64,000 nt of DNA from DATARR01 sp044868005. GTDB lineage: Bacteria; Acidobacteriota; Thermoanaerobaculia; Multivoradales; UBA5704. How positions within the stretch are numbered: position 1 is the first letter of the stretch; every line of letters begins with the position of its first letter. Of the stretch, positions 49,239 through 57,398 are shown in pieces. Made by a program: the position numbers and the translations under genes. The stretch lies in contig JBIOVX010000013.1 of the NCBI GenBank assembly GCA_044868005.1, positions 55,023 to 119,022 on the forward strand, written 5' to 3'. Below the pieces are notes generated by a model that ran no database searches, was not told the origin of the DNA, and saw nothing but the letters and a program-made list of their open reading frames with translations.

Positions 49239-50293
49239 TTGCTGGTGCGCTTGTAGTGCTCGATACGGCGCTTGCCGATCGTCGGGTACCAGGCGAAGTC
49301 GTGGTAGAAGTACGAGCCGAAGACGAAGAAGTAGACCAGGGGCGTGCGGAACAGCAGCTTCTGGATGCCGCGTAGGGGACCGAACCAGACGAGGTCGCCG
49401 AAGCGGGAGACGGCGTTGTCTCCCACCGAGAAGCGAAAGTTCCAATTCGAGACGTCCTCGCCCATCACCTCGATGTCCCGCGGATCGCCCACGCCCAGGC
49501 CCGCGTCATGGGCCAGCCGGATGTACGGGATCGACAGAGGATCGAAGCCCATCATCCTGGCCGATACGGCGTCGATCGCCACCTGATCGCCCGAGGCCAG
49601 CAGGATGTCCTTCTCGACCGGGATCATGGTCCGCGGGCCCGGTCCGTTGCCGCAGGTGGTGCCGTCCATCACCGCGAAGAGGCCCGAGTGAATCTCTTTC
49701 TGGATGGTGAGCAGGTCCACCAGCGTCTCGTGGATCCAGGAGTGCGTGTAGTGCCGGCGGGTGTTGAGCAGGCCGCCGAAGGCGTTCTTCATCGCGCCGG
49801 TCGTCGTCGTGTAGATGTGGCACTTCACGGTCGGCAGGTGGACGATGTTCTTGCCGAGGAAGAACTCCGGGATGGTGATCCCCTCGGGGTAGATCTTCGG
49901 CAGCACCAGCATCTTCCCCTTGGGCTCGTACCGCACCCACTTCAGGTCGTCGGGAAAGCAGTTGTAGCGCACCGGCACGCCGTACTTGTCGAGCACCGGC
50001 AGGTAACGGTTCAGCCGCTCCCCTTTTTTAGGGTCGGTGACGACGGTGTTGTTCTGCACGCAGACCTGATCGGTGTAGCCGTCGGCGCGCAGCTTCAGGA
50101 TGGTTCCCTCGAGCTGCCAGGGCGTGGTGTTCGCCCCCGGGAAGGGGAAGTGCCAGGAGATGTTGTCCTTGAGAATCGTGGGAACGCCGGGGGCGAGGTG
50201 CCGCCGGACCTCGGCCAGCTCCATGGTGCGCCCGACGTCCGCGACGACGGTTTCGGGCCTGGTCTTGAGGACGGCGACGCGCGCTTTGGGCAT
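49178..50293 (-). CDS. DUF362 family protein
   Basis: 371 residues from the ATG at 50293 (MPKARVAVLKTRPE), preceded by GGAG; another ATG lies 36 bases upstream. DUF362 pattern: ILKDNISWHFPFPGANTTPW, IVHLPTVKCHIYTTTTGAMK and ILLASGDQVAIDAVSARMMG. The usual C-terminal ferredoxin CxxC motifs seen in some DUF362 proteins are absent here. The role of the family is unsettled. It is 63 bases downstream of the DegT gene in a leftward envelope-type run. Confidence 0.85.
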   Translation of the reverse strand: MPKARVAVLKTRPETVVADVGRTMELAEVRRHLAPGVPTILKDNISWHFPFPGANTTPWQLEGTILKLRADGYTDQVCVQNNTVVTDPKKGERLNRYLPVLDKYGVPVRYNCFPDDLKWVRYEPKGKMLVLPKIYPEGITIPEFFLGKNIVHLPTVKCHIYTTTTGAMKNAFGGLLNTRRHYTHSWIHETLVDLLTIQKEIHSGLFAVMDGTTCGNGPGPRTMIPVEKDILLASGDQVAIDAVSARMMGFDPLSIPYIRLAHDAGLGVGDPRDIEVMGEDVSNWNFRFSVGDNAVSRFGDLVWFGPLRGIQKLLFRTPLVYFFVFGSYFYHDFAWYPTIGKRRIEHYKRTSKWMSLFEQYPEAVQEEEQAA

Positions 50294-50356
50294 GAGAGAG
50301 ACTCCAGAATCGTGGGTTCGGTCCGCCATACCGTGGCGGACCGGTCATTATAACGT

Positions 50357-51466
50357 CTAGGCTCCGAAGAAGCTCCGCACCGCTGCCGCGACCGCGGCGA
50401 GCTCGTCGTTGGTCAGCTCGGGGAAGACAGGCAGGCAGAGGACCTCCCGGGCGGCGGCGGTGGCGACCGGCAGATCGCCGTCGCGGGCGGCGACGAGCCC
50501 GGCCATGGCGGGCTGGTGGTGCAGCGGCGAGGGATAGTGGACGGCCGAGGCGATGCCCTTCTCCTTGAGATGGGCCATCAGCTCGTCGCGCCGCGCCGTG
50601 CGGAGGGTGAACTGGTGATAGACGGACTGCACCCCGGGACGGTCCGGCAGCAGCCGGAGGTCGCCCACGCCGGCGAAGGCGCCGTGGTAGCGGCAGGCGA
50701 TCTCGCCGCGGCGCGCGTTGTCCTCGTCGAGCAAGGCCAGCCGGCAGTTGAGGACGGCGGCCTGGAGGCTGTCGAGCCGGCTGTTGGTGCCGAGGGCGAC
50801 GTGGTGGTAGCGGGTGGTCTGGCCGTGATTGCCGAAGCTCCGCACCCGCTCGACGAGCTCGCGGTCGTTGCCGGTGGCGGCGCCGCCGTCGCCGAAGCAG
50901 CCGAGATTCTTGGTGGGATAGAAGCTCCAGGCTGCCAACCGTCCGAAGCCGCCCACCCGCTTGTCCTGCCAGCGCGCGCCGTGGGCCTGGGCGGCGTCCT
51001 CCAGTAGCCAGAGGCCGCGCCGCTCGCAGAGGGCGAGGACGGCGTCCACGTCGAAAGGGCGGCCGTAGAGGTGGACGCCGATGATCCCGACCGTGCGGTC
51101 CGTCACGCGGGCCGAGGCGTCCTCCGGGTCGAGGTTCAGGGTCTCGGCATCGACGTCGCAGAAAACCACCTGTCCGCCCAGCAGGGCGACCGCTTCCGCG
51201 GTGGCGAAGAAGCTGAAGGCGGGGACGATCACCTCGTCACCCGGCCGCAGATCGAGAGCGCGCAAGGCGAGGATCAGCGCGTCCGTGCCGTTGGCGAGCC
51301 CGGCGCAGGCCGCCACACCCAGGTAGGCCGCGAAGGCCTCCTCGAACTCCCGCACCTCGGGGCCGAGGATGAACGAGGACTGGTCGAGGATCCGCCGCCA
51401 GCGCTCGTCAAGCTGAGGGGCGATGCGCCGCCGGGTACGACCGAGATCCAGGATGGGAACGTTCAC
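50357..51466 (-). CDS. DegT/DnrJ/EryC1 sugar aminotransferase
   Basis: 369 residues from a GTG at 51466 (MNVPILDLGRTRRRI). Fold-type I PLP enzyme: GLANGTDALILALRAL, PAFSFFATAEAV, VHLYGRPFDVDAV, LLEDAAQAHGARW and the Schiff-base Lys in SFYPTKNLGCFGDGG; LLPDRPGVQSVYHQF and VHYPSPLHHQPA follow. It transaminates keto nucleotide sugars to amino sugars. It lies 11 bases after the GT-C gene on the same strand, so amino-sugar modification of an envelope glycan or lipid is likely. Confidence 0.93.
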   Translation of the reverse strand: MNVPILDLGRTRRRIAPQLDERWRRILDQSSFILGPEVREFEEAFAAYLGVAACAGLANGTDALILALRALDLRPGDEVIVPAFSFFATAEAVALLGGQVVFCDVDAETLNLDPEDASARVTDRTVGIIGVHLYGRPFDVDAVLALCERRGLWLLEDAAQAHGARWQDKRVGGFGRLAAWSFYPTKNLGCFGDGGAATGNDRELVERVRSFGNHGQTTRYHHVALGTNSRLDSLQAAVLNCRLALLDEDNARRGEIACRYHGAFAGVGDLRLLPDRPGVQSVYHQFTLRTARRDELMAHLKEKGIASAVHYPSPLHHQPAMAGLVAARDGDLPVATAAAREVLCLPVFPELTNDELAAVAAAVRSFFGA

Positions 51467-51477
51467 CGCGGCGGATT

Positions 51478-53079
51478 CTACCCCGTCCACCGCAGGCGAT
51501 GGCGCGTCCAGGGGGTCTCGTAGACGACGATCTCGTCTCCACCCATCGTGATGTTGCGGGAGATCGCCAGCGTGTAGACCGCGCGGAATCGCGGGTCGCG
51601 GGCGAGGCCGGGAAACCAGGAAGGGAAGACCACCAGGTAGTCCGGCCGGCGGCGGGCCACCGCGGCGAGAAGTGCGTCGTTCCAGGATGCTCCCGCCTCG
51701 GCGGCCCGCCGCACCTCGCGGCCGATCTCCGGACTGGCGATGCTGGCGAGGTCGACCACCCGGTTGGGGAGGAGATACTTGATGGCGCCGATGTCGTTGA
51801 CCGCCAGCACGCTCTGGGACGGCAGGCGGCCGGCGAGCCACCTCGCCACCGCCACGTCGCTCTCCTCGACATTGGCCACGTTCTGGGCATAGAACCGATC
51901 TCCCTGCATCAGGGTGACGATCGTCGGCGCGAAGATCAGGAGAACCGCAGGCGCCGCGAGGCCCGCGCGCAGGCCTCGCGAGCGGAGCAGGGAGGCGATG
52001 GAGCGGAGGGCCGGCTCCAGCCCGACCACGCCGAGGACGGCGAGAACGGGGAAGAGGGGGAAGTAATAGCGTCCGAAGTTGCCGAGCATCTTCGTGGGCC
52101 CGGGGGTGAGCAGCGAGTAGGCGAGCGGCAGCCCGAAGAGCCAGAGGACCGGCAGCAGGCCGCGGTCACGGGTCGTGCCCAGTCTGGCGGCGAGGGCAAC
52201 CGCCCCCGCCCCGGCGAGCAGCGTCATCCACGGCTGCGGCCGGAAGAAGACGCCGACCACGTTGAAGAGATAGTGGAAATCGGGCAGCGGGTGCAGCCCG
52301 CCGCCGCCTTTGGCCGCGTAGGTCGTCGGCAGGATGGAACCCCCGGCCCAGGCGTAGAAGAGCAGAGGACCGGCCAACGCGCAGGCGGCGAACGCCGCGC
52401 CGGCCACCAGGGTTCGCGGCGCCGGTGGGCGCCAGCGCAATCCCGCCTCGCCGCCCTGGAAGGAGAGGAGACGATCGAGCACCGCGAGCAGCAGTAGGAG
52501 CAGACCCTCGGGGCGGGCAAGGACGGCCACCGCCAGCACGGCGAGGGAGAACGGCGGCCGGTCGGGTCGGGCGCGCTCGCGCAGGTGGAGGATCATTCCC
52601 CACAGCGAGAGCAGGACGAAGAGCGGGATCTCCATACCGGAGAGGGCCGACCAGACGAGCCAGCTCGTCGCCAGCGTGAGGCCTGCGGCCATGGCGGCGA
52701 GGCCGCGCCCCAACTCGAGCTCGCGGGCGAGGCGCCAGGTGGCGTCGATGCCGGCGAGGTAGAGGAGGACGCCCAGGATCTTGGTCCACAGGATCACGCT
52801 GCCGGGCAGCGGGAAGAGCAGCGCCAGCAACGCCGTCCACAACGGCGCCGTGGAGCCCGTCACCAGCTCGCCGGGATTGTAGGAGAGCCCGCGGCCCTGC
52901 GCGAGATTGCGCGCGAACTGCAGGTGGATCCAACCGTCGTCCAGCGGCAGACCGGCCCCGCCGTGCAGGCGGCCCACCTCGGCGAGGAAATAGCGCAGGC
53001 AGACCACCAGGCCGGCGGCGAGCAGCAGCAGCCGGAGCGGGCGCGGCCGGCGCGCGGACCGGGAGTTGGAATCGTTCAT
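51478..53079 (-). CDS. GT-C/GT39-like mannosyltransferase-type membrane protein
   Basis: 533 residues from the ATG at 53079. About ten membrane helices. The first periplasmic loop holds LPLDDGWIHLQFARNLAQG, the acidic-pair catalytic loop of GT-C glycosyltransferases, followed by LSYNPGELVTGSTAPLWTALL. A soluble C-terminal domain is present (about 400-533). It should transfer a sugar from a lipid carrier in the envelope. First gene of the leftward run with DegT, DUF362 and UPF0104. Divergent from the M20 peptidase gene with 62 bases between. Confidence 0.86.
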   Translation of the reverse strand: MNDSNSRSARRPRPLRLLLLAAGLVVCLRYFLAEVGRLHGGAGLPLDDGWIHLQFARNLAQGRGLSYNPGELVTGSTAPLWTALLALLFPLPGSVILWTKILGVLLYLAGIDATWRLARELELGRGLAAMAAGLTLATSWLVWSALSGMEIPLFVLLSLWGMILHLRERARPDRPPFSLAVLAVAVLARPEGLLLLLLAVLDRLLSFQGGEAGLRWRPPAPRTLVAGAAFAACALAGPLLFYAWAGGSILPTTYAAKGGGGLHPLPDFHYLFNVVGVFFRPQPWMTLLAGAGAVALAARLGTTRDRGLLPVLWLFGLPLAYSLLTPGPTKMLGNFGRYYFPLFPVLAVLGVVGLEPALRSIASLLRSRGLRAGLAAPAVLLIFAPTIVTLMQGDRFYAQNVANVEESDVAVARWLAGRLPSQSVLAVNDIGAIKYLLPNRVVDLASIASPEIGREVRRAAEAGASWNDALLAAVARRRPDYLVVFPSWFPGLARDPRFRAVYTLAISRNITMGGDEIVVYETPWTRHRLRWTG

Positions 53080-53141
53080 CGCGGTGCCATGCTCGCGGCG
53101 AAGCATACACAAGCGGCCTGCTCGGTTATCATCGCCGCCCC

Positions 53142-54566
53142 ATGACCCTGCGAGTGCTCGAGCCCCGGCGCCGCCGGGCGGCGCGAATCGCCCTCTATGG
53201 CAGCCTCGTCCTGGTGGCAGGCCTCGCCTGGGCCACGGTCGCTTTCCTCAATCGGCCGCTCACGGCACGCAAGGCCGAGCGCTGGCTCGACCGCGACTAC
53301 GCGAATCTTCCCGCGGTCAAGCTGCTCCAGGAGTACGTGCGGATCGATACCAGCGAGACGACGGGAGATGAGCTGGCCGGCGCCCGCTTCCTCGCCGGTC
53401 AGTTCCGCGCCGCCGGCATCCCCACCCGTATCGAGCCGGTAGGCCCCGGGAAGGCCAACCTCTACGCCTGGCTGCACGGCAAAGACCCCCGCCCGCTCGT
53501 GCTCCACAACCACATCGACGTTTCTCCGGCCGATCCCGCACAGTGGTTCTCGCCGCCGTTCGCGGCGAAGATCGAGCTCCCCTGGATCTACGGCCGCGGC
53601 GTCTTCGACATGAAGAGCGTCGCCATCGCGCAGATGCTGGCCATGATCGAGCTGAAGAAGAGCGGCGCGCCGCTGGCGCGATCGGTTCTCTTCCTGGCTA
53701 CCAGCAGCGAGGAGCGGGGCAGCCGGCTGGGAGTGCGCCGGCTGGTGCAGCTTCATCCCGGGATGGTCCGCAACTTCTGGGCCGTGTTGACCGAAGGCGG
53801 TGTCGTCGAGGCGCGGTCGCGCGACGACATCAAATTCTGGGGCACGGAGTTCGCCCAGAAGCGCTATGCCGACCTGATCGTCTGCAGCAGCGACCGCGAG
53901 CGCCTCGAGGAGCTGCAGAAGACGCTCCTCAGCCTCGGACCGACGGAGACCGACCTGCGTCTGACCGCCGAGGCGGCGGCCGTGCTGGCGGCTTATGGTC
54001 CGACCCGCGACCGGCAGGACCTGCGCGACCTGGTGACCCACCCCGAGAAGGTCCTGGGAGACGTGGCCGCCTTTCGCAAGCTCCCTCCCTACCTGCGTTC
54101 GATGCTCCGCAACGAAGCCGTGCCGTTCCCCGTGGAGGAGTCGAAAGGCGGGGGCTACCAACTGCTGATCAAGCTCCAGCTCCTGCCGGACCAGGACCTG
54201 GAGCCGGTGCGGGAGAGGCTCGTCCCGAGCTGGCTGACTTTCGGCATGACGACGAAGCTCGACGAGCCGCCGGCCGCCCGCCGCGGCAGCCCCCTCGACC
54301 ACCCCGTCTTCCAGGGCATCGAAGCGACGCTGCACGAGGAGTACCCCGGCGCTCCCCTGGGTCCCTATTTCCTGCCCTGGACGGCGACGGACGCCCGCTT
54401 CTTCCGCACGCTGGGAGTCCCCACCTATGGATTCTCGCCTTTCCTGATCATGAGCACGGACACTCTGCAGGTGGACCAGGCCAACGAGCGTTTCGCCCTG
54501 CCCGGTTTCGTCGACGGCGTGGCGCTCTATAGCGAGCTGGTCCGGCGCCTGGTCTCTGACACTTAG
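53142..54566 (+). CDS. Membrane-anchored M20 metallopeptidase
   Basis: 474 residues. One N-terminal transmembrane helix (LYGSLVLVAGLAWATVAFL). M20 signatures: VLHNHIDVSPAD (His and Asp ligands), IYGRGVFDMKSVA (bridging Asp), LATSSEERGS (catalytic Glu-Glu) and a C-terminal TATDARFFRTLGVPTYGFSP. The last usual ligand is a His in the pattern HxxNE; here the place reads VDQANER, with Asp. This differs from the second M20 gene (IHGPDER, His kept). Exopeptidase-type hydrolysis of peptides outside the membrane is likely. It stands before a pseudopilin gene. Confidence 0.88.
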   Translation: MTLRVLEPRRRRAARIALYGSLVLVAGLAWATVAFLNRPLTARKAERWLDRDYANLPAVKLLQEYVRIDTSETTGDELAGARFLAGQFRAAGIPTRIEPVGPGKANLYAWLHGKDPRPLVLHNHIDVSPADPAQWFSPPFAAKIELPWIYGRGVFDMKSVAIAQMLAMIELKKSGAPLARSVLFLATSSEERGSRLGVRRLVQLHPGMVRNFWAVLTEGGVVEARSRDDIKFWGTEFAQKRYADLIVCSSDRERLEELQKTLLSLGPTETDLRLTAEAAAVLAAYGPTRDRQDLRDLVTHPEKVLGDVAAFRKLPPYLRSMLRNEAVPFPVEESKGGGYQLLIKLQLLPDQDLEPVRERLVPSWLTFGMTTKLDEPPAARRGSPLDHPVFQGIEATLHEEYPGAPLGPYFLPWTATDARFFRTLGVPTYGFSPFLIMSTDTLQVDQANERFALPGFVDGVALYSELVRRLVSDT

Positions 54567-54645
54567 TGCCAGGAACAACTGGCAAATTTTGTCGGACGGA
54601 AAACTCAAACCAAAGGAAACAAAGAAGTTGCGACCGCGGGGTTGC

Positions 54646-54662
54646 TGGCATCGACCCTGCTT
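54646..54662 (+). promoter_or_regulatory. Sigma-54-like promoter before pseudopilin 1
   Basis: TGGCATCGACCCTGCTT has the GG-N10-GC spacing of -24/-12 promoters and matches the TGGCA and TGCT elements of TGGCACG-N4-TTGCW. The predicted start about 12 bases later gives a leader of about 60 bases to the ATG at 54734. The preceding 80 bases are AT-richer than the surroundings. Confidence 0.55.
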
Positions 54663-54733
54663 AACCCTACCGCCAAAACCCTCGGATTCCCCAGGGACAG
54701 ACCCCGTAAACTCGTTAGGGGAGGAGACCCGAA

Positions 54734-55264
54734 ATGTTGATGAAGATCCGTAACCGGCAGAAGGGCTTCACGCTGATCGAGCTGCTGATCGTGGTGGCGA
54801 TCATCGGCATCATCGCGGCCCTGTTGATCCCGAATTTCCTGGACGCGCTGCAGAAGGCGAAGCAGAAGCGGACGGTGGCCGACGAGCGCAACACCGGCAC
54901 CGCGATGTTCTCGTGGCTCACCGATCAGCTCGGCGCCGCCGCCGCCGGCCAGACGGGCACGGTGACCACCAGCCTCTACGGCAGCTCGAAGACCGTTGGC
55001 GCCGTCGAGGCGATCCTGGTGCCACAGTACCTGCAGTCGGTGCCGGCAAAGGATGGCTGGAAGCATGACTACGAGTACTACCTGAAGACCGGCACCAGCG
55101 TGCTCGACAAGCAGGTGATGCTGATCTTCAGCTCCGGCCGGGATACCAACGGCATCTCCGGCACCTACCTCGTCCAGGCCTTCGATCCGACCGATTACGA
55201 CCAGGACATCGTCTGGGCGGACGGCTTCTTCGTGCGTTGGCCGCAGAAGACCACCACCAATTAG
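54734..55264 (+). CDS. Type IV pilin-like pseudopilin 1
   Basis: 176 residues. Prepilin signature RQKG|FTLIELLIVVAIIGIIA with an 11-residue leader cleaved after Gly and Glu5 in the mature helix. A hydrophilic domain follows and the C-terminus ends DPTDYDQDIVWADGFF, then VRWPQKTTTN. GGGGAGGAG precedes the ATG. It is exported by the prepilin machinery and assembles in a type II-secretion- or pilus-like filament. No other assembly gene lies nearby. Paralogue of the pseudopilin at 56879. Confidence 0.92.
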   Translation: MLMKIRNRQKGFTLIELLIVVAIIGIIAALLIPNFLDALQKAKQKRTVADERNTGTAMFSWLTDQLGAAAAGQTGTVTTSLYGSSKTVGAVEAILVPQYLQSVPAKDGWKHDYEYYLKTGTSVLDKQVMLIFSSGRDTNGISGTYLVQAFDPTDYDQDIVWADGFFVRWPQKTTTN

Positions 55265-55298
55265 CCATCCTCGAACCGGTCCACACTCTTTTCTCCCT

Positions 55299-55328
55299 GG
55301 GGGCCTCCTTTGGGCGGCCCCCCTTTCT
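55299..55328 (+). terminator. Rho-independent terminator
   Basis: GGGGGCC pairs with GGCCCCC across TCCTTTGGGC-like loop bases and is followed by CTTTCTT. It sits 35 bases after pseudopilin 1 and 22 before the second M20 gene. Confidence 0.65.
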
Positions 55329-55349
55329 TCAAGGCCCTCCAGCCGAAGG

Positions 55350-56747
55350 ATGCATCGCCGGCGCCTCACCGCCCTCACCGCCCTCGCCGCGCTCCTGCTC
55401 GCCGCCCTCTCGGCGCGCTGCGCTGAGCCGGCCGCCCTCTCAGAGCCGGCGGCCTGGCTGCAGCAGTACCTGCGTCTCGACACGACGAGCCCGCCGGGCA
55501 ACGAAGCGCGGGCGGTCTCCTTCCTCTCCGGCATCCTGCGGCGGGAAGGCGTGCCGGCACGGGTCCTCACGTCGCCGGCGGGGCGCCCCAACCTCTACGC
55601 CCGCCTCTCGTCACCCGGGAGCAAAGGCCGCGCCGTCCTCCTGCTGCACCATATGGACGTGGTGCCGGCCGGACCGGGCTGGAGCGTCGAGCCCTTCGCC
55701 GGCCGGCTGCGCGGCGGCTACCTCTGGGGCCGCGGCGCGCTGGACGACAAGAGCCTCGGCGTCGCCCATCTCGCCGCGCTGATCGACCTCCGGCGGCGGC
55801 GGATCCCGCTGGCGCGCGACGTGATCTTCCTGGCCGCGGCGGACGAAGAGAACGGCGGCGCCCAAGGAACGGGCTGGCTCCTCGCCGCCCACCCCGAGCT
55901 TTTCCGGGGAGTCGAGGTGGTGCTCGGTGAAGGAGGGCGCAGCCAGATGGGAGCCAAGGGGAAGCTCTTGTGGTGGGGCATCGAGGTGGCCCAGAAGCGC
56001 CCCCTCTGGCTCGAGCTCTCGGCCTCCGGCCGCGGGGGACACGGTTCGGGGCTCAATCCCGACAGCGCCAACCACCAGCTCATTCAGGGGCTGGCCCGGC
56101 TGCTGGCGGCCCCGGCGCGGTGGCGGGTGACCCCTCCGGGGCGGGCCTACTGCCGCGCCATCGCGCCGCTGCACAACCCGCATTGGCGCCGCGTCTTCTC
56201 GAACATCGACGCGGTGATCACCGCCAGCGGTCCGCGCGAGTTCCTGATGCCGGGGATGGCGAACCTGTTCGTCGACACCGTACAGGTGACCGTGCTGCGC
56301 GGCGGCGAGCGCATCAACGTCATCCCCGGGAACGCCCGGGCGCGCCTGGATATCCGGCTGCTTCCCGATACCGACGAGAAGGCCTTCCTGGCCGACGTCA
56401 AACAGCGGTTGGGCCCGGGAGTCGAGGTCAAGGTCCTGCTCAGCTCACCCCCGGCGGCGTCCTCGCCGGCCTCCGGGCCGCTCTACCAGGTCCTCCAGCG
56501 GGCGCTCGCACCCGAAGGGCCTGTGGTGCCCGCCTTCATCCCCGGCATCACCGACGCGCGGTTCTTCCGCCAGCGGGGAATTCCCGCCTACGGCGTCTCG
56601 CCGTTCAAGATCGGATCGGAAGACTCGCGAGGCATCCATGGCCCCGACGAGCGGATACCGCTGGCGGAGCTCGATCGCGGCATCAAAAGAATGCGCCAAA
56701 TCCTATATTTCTATGCGGCGCCGAAGGGCGTGACATCCAATGACTGA
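55350..56747 (+). CDS. Secreted M20 metallopeptidase 2
   Basis: 465 residues. Signal peptide (LTALTALAALLLAALSARCA). M20 zinc-site motifs: LLHHMDVVPAGPGW, YLWGRGALDDKSLG, LAAADEENGG, ARLDIRLLPDTD, ITDARFFRQRGIPAYGVSP and the final His in GIHGPDERIPL. The lid domain is present (about 220-340). Standard M20 length. Sequence resembles M20 gene 1 in layout but not closely; it is also followed by a pseudopilin gene, so a peptidase-pilin pair occurs twice in tandem. Confidence 0.93.
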   Translation: MHRRRLTALTALAALLLAALSARCAEPAALSEPAAWLQQYLRLDTTSPPGNEARAVSFLSGILRREGVPARVLTSPAGRPNLYARLSSPGSKGRAVLLLHHMDVVPAGPGWSVEPFAGRLRGGYLWGRGALDDKSLGVAHLAALIDLRRRRIPLARDVIFLAAADEENGGAQGTGWLLAAHPELFRGVEVVLGEGGRSQMGAKGKLLWWGIEVAQKRPLWLELSASGRGGHGSGLNPDSANHQLIQGLARLLAAPARWRVTPPGRAYCRAIAPLHNPHWRRVFSNIDAVITASGPREFLMPGMANLFVDTVQVTVLRGGERINVIPGNARARLDIRLLPDTDEKAFLADVKQRLGPGVEVKVLLSSPPAASSPASGPLYQVLQRALAPEGPVVPAFIPGITDARFFRQRGIPAYGVSPFKIGSEDSRGIHGPDERIPLAELDRGIKRMRQILYFYAAPKGVTSND

Positions 56748-56827
56748 GCGGTGACGCTTTTTGCCAGCAGATGCACTAGCATATATAGAAGGATGTTTAT
56801 TTTCAAAGGCTTCGGCTGCTCCGACCT

Positions 56828-56842
56828 TGGCACGAGCCTTGC
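56828..56842 (+). promoter_or_regulatory. Sigma-54-like promoter before pseudopilin 2
   Basis: TGGCACGAGCCTTGC matches the -24/-12 consensus TGGCACG-N4-TTGC perfectly. The predicted start is about 56854, leaving a leader of about 25 bases that includes the GGGAGGAGG ribosome-binding site of the pseudopilin at 56879. Confidence 0.75.
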
Positions 56843-56878
56843 CCCGGAGGTGCTGTATTCGATGGGAGGAGGTTTTGG

Positions 56879-57394
56879 ATGAAGCGTAGACTCGGGAACG
56901 CGCAGACGGGCTTTACGCTGATCGAGCTGTTGATCGTGATCGCCATCATCGGCATCCTCGCCGCGATGATCATTCCCAACCTGCTGGATGCCATGCAGAA
57001 GGCCAAGCAGAAGAAGACCATCGCCGACGAACGGATCGTCGGCACCGCGATGTTCGCCTGGATGACGGACGAGATCGGCGCGGCCGCCGCCGGCCAAGCC
57101 AACACCAGCATCGATCTCTCGGATTATCCGTCCATCACCACCGACGACTTGCGGGATCTCCTGGTGCCGGTGTACATCGAAACCATACCGATGCTCGACG
57201 GCTGGAAGAGGCCCTACGACTACTTCTGCAACGTCGACGACCTCCATTCCCGGCACGTGCTGGCGGTCTCCAGCGACGGCGCCGATGGGTCGTCGGCCGG
57301 CCCGGTGTACGACGTCGGGGGCTTCGATCCCACGGACTACGACCAGGACATCGTCTGGACCGACGGGTTCTTCGCGCGCTGGCCGCAGAAGTGA
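56879..57394 (+). CDS. Type IV pilin-like pseudopilin 2
   Basis: 171 residues. AQTG|FTLIELLIVIAIIGILA, 11-residue leader, Glu5 kept. Same layout as pseudopilin 1 and the same C-terminal block DPTDYDQDIVWTDGFF then ARWPQK. The middle differs, suggesting paralogues with distinct exposed domains. It should be exported and processed by PilD-type peptidase. The start of the next gene follows 4 bases after the stop, so translation is coupled. Confidence 0.92.
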   Translation: MKRRLGNAQTGFTLIELLIVIAIIGILAAMIIPNLLDAMQKAKQKKTIADERIVGTAMFAWMTDEIGAAAAGQANTSIDLSDYPSITTDDLRDLLVPVYIETIPMLDGWKRPYDYFCNVDDLHSRHVLAVSSDGADGSSAGPVYDVGGFDPTDYDQDIVWTDGFFARWPQK

Positions 57395-57398
57395 GTTG

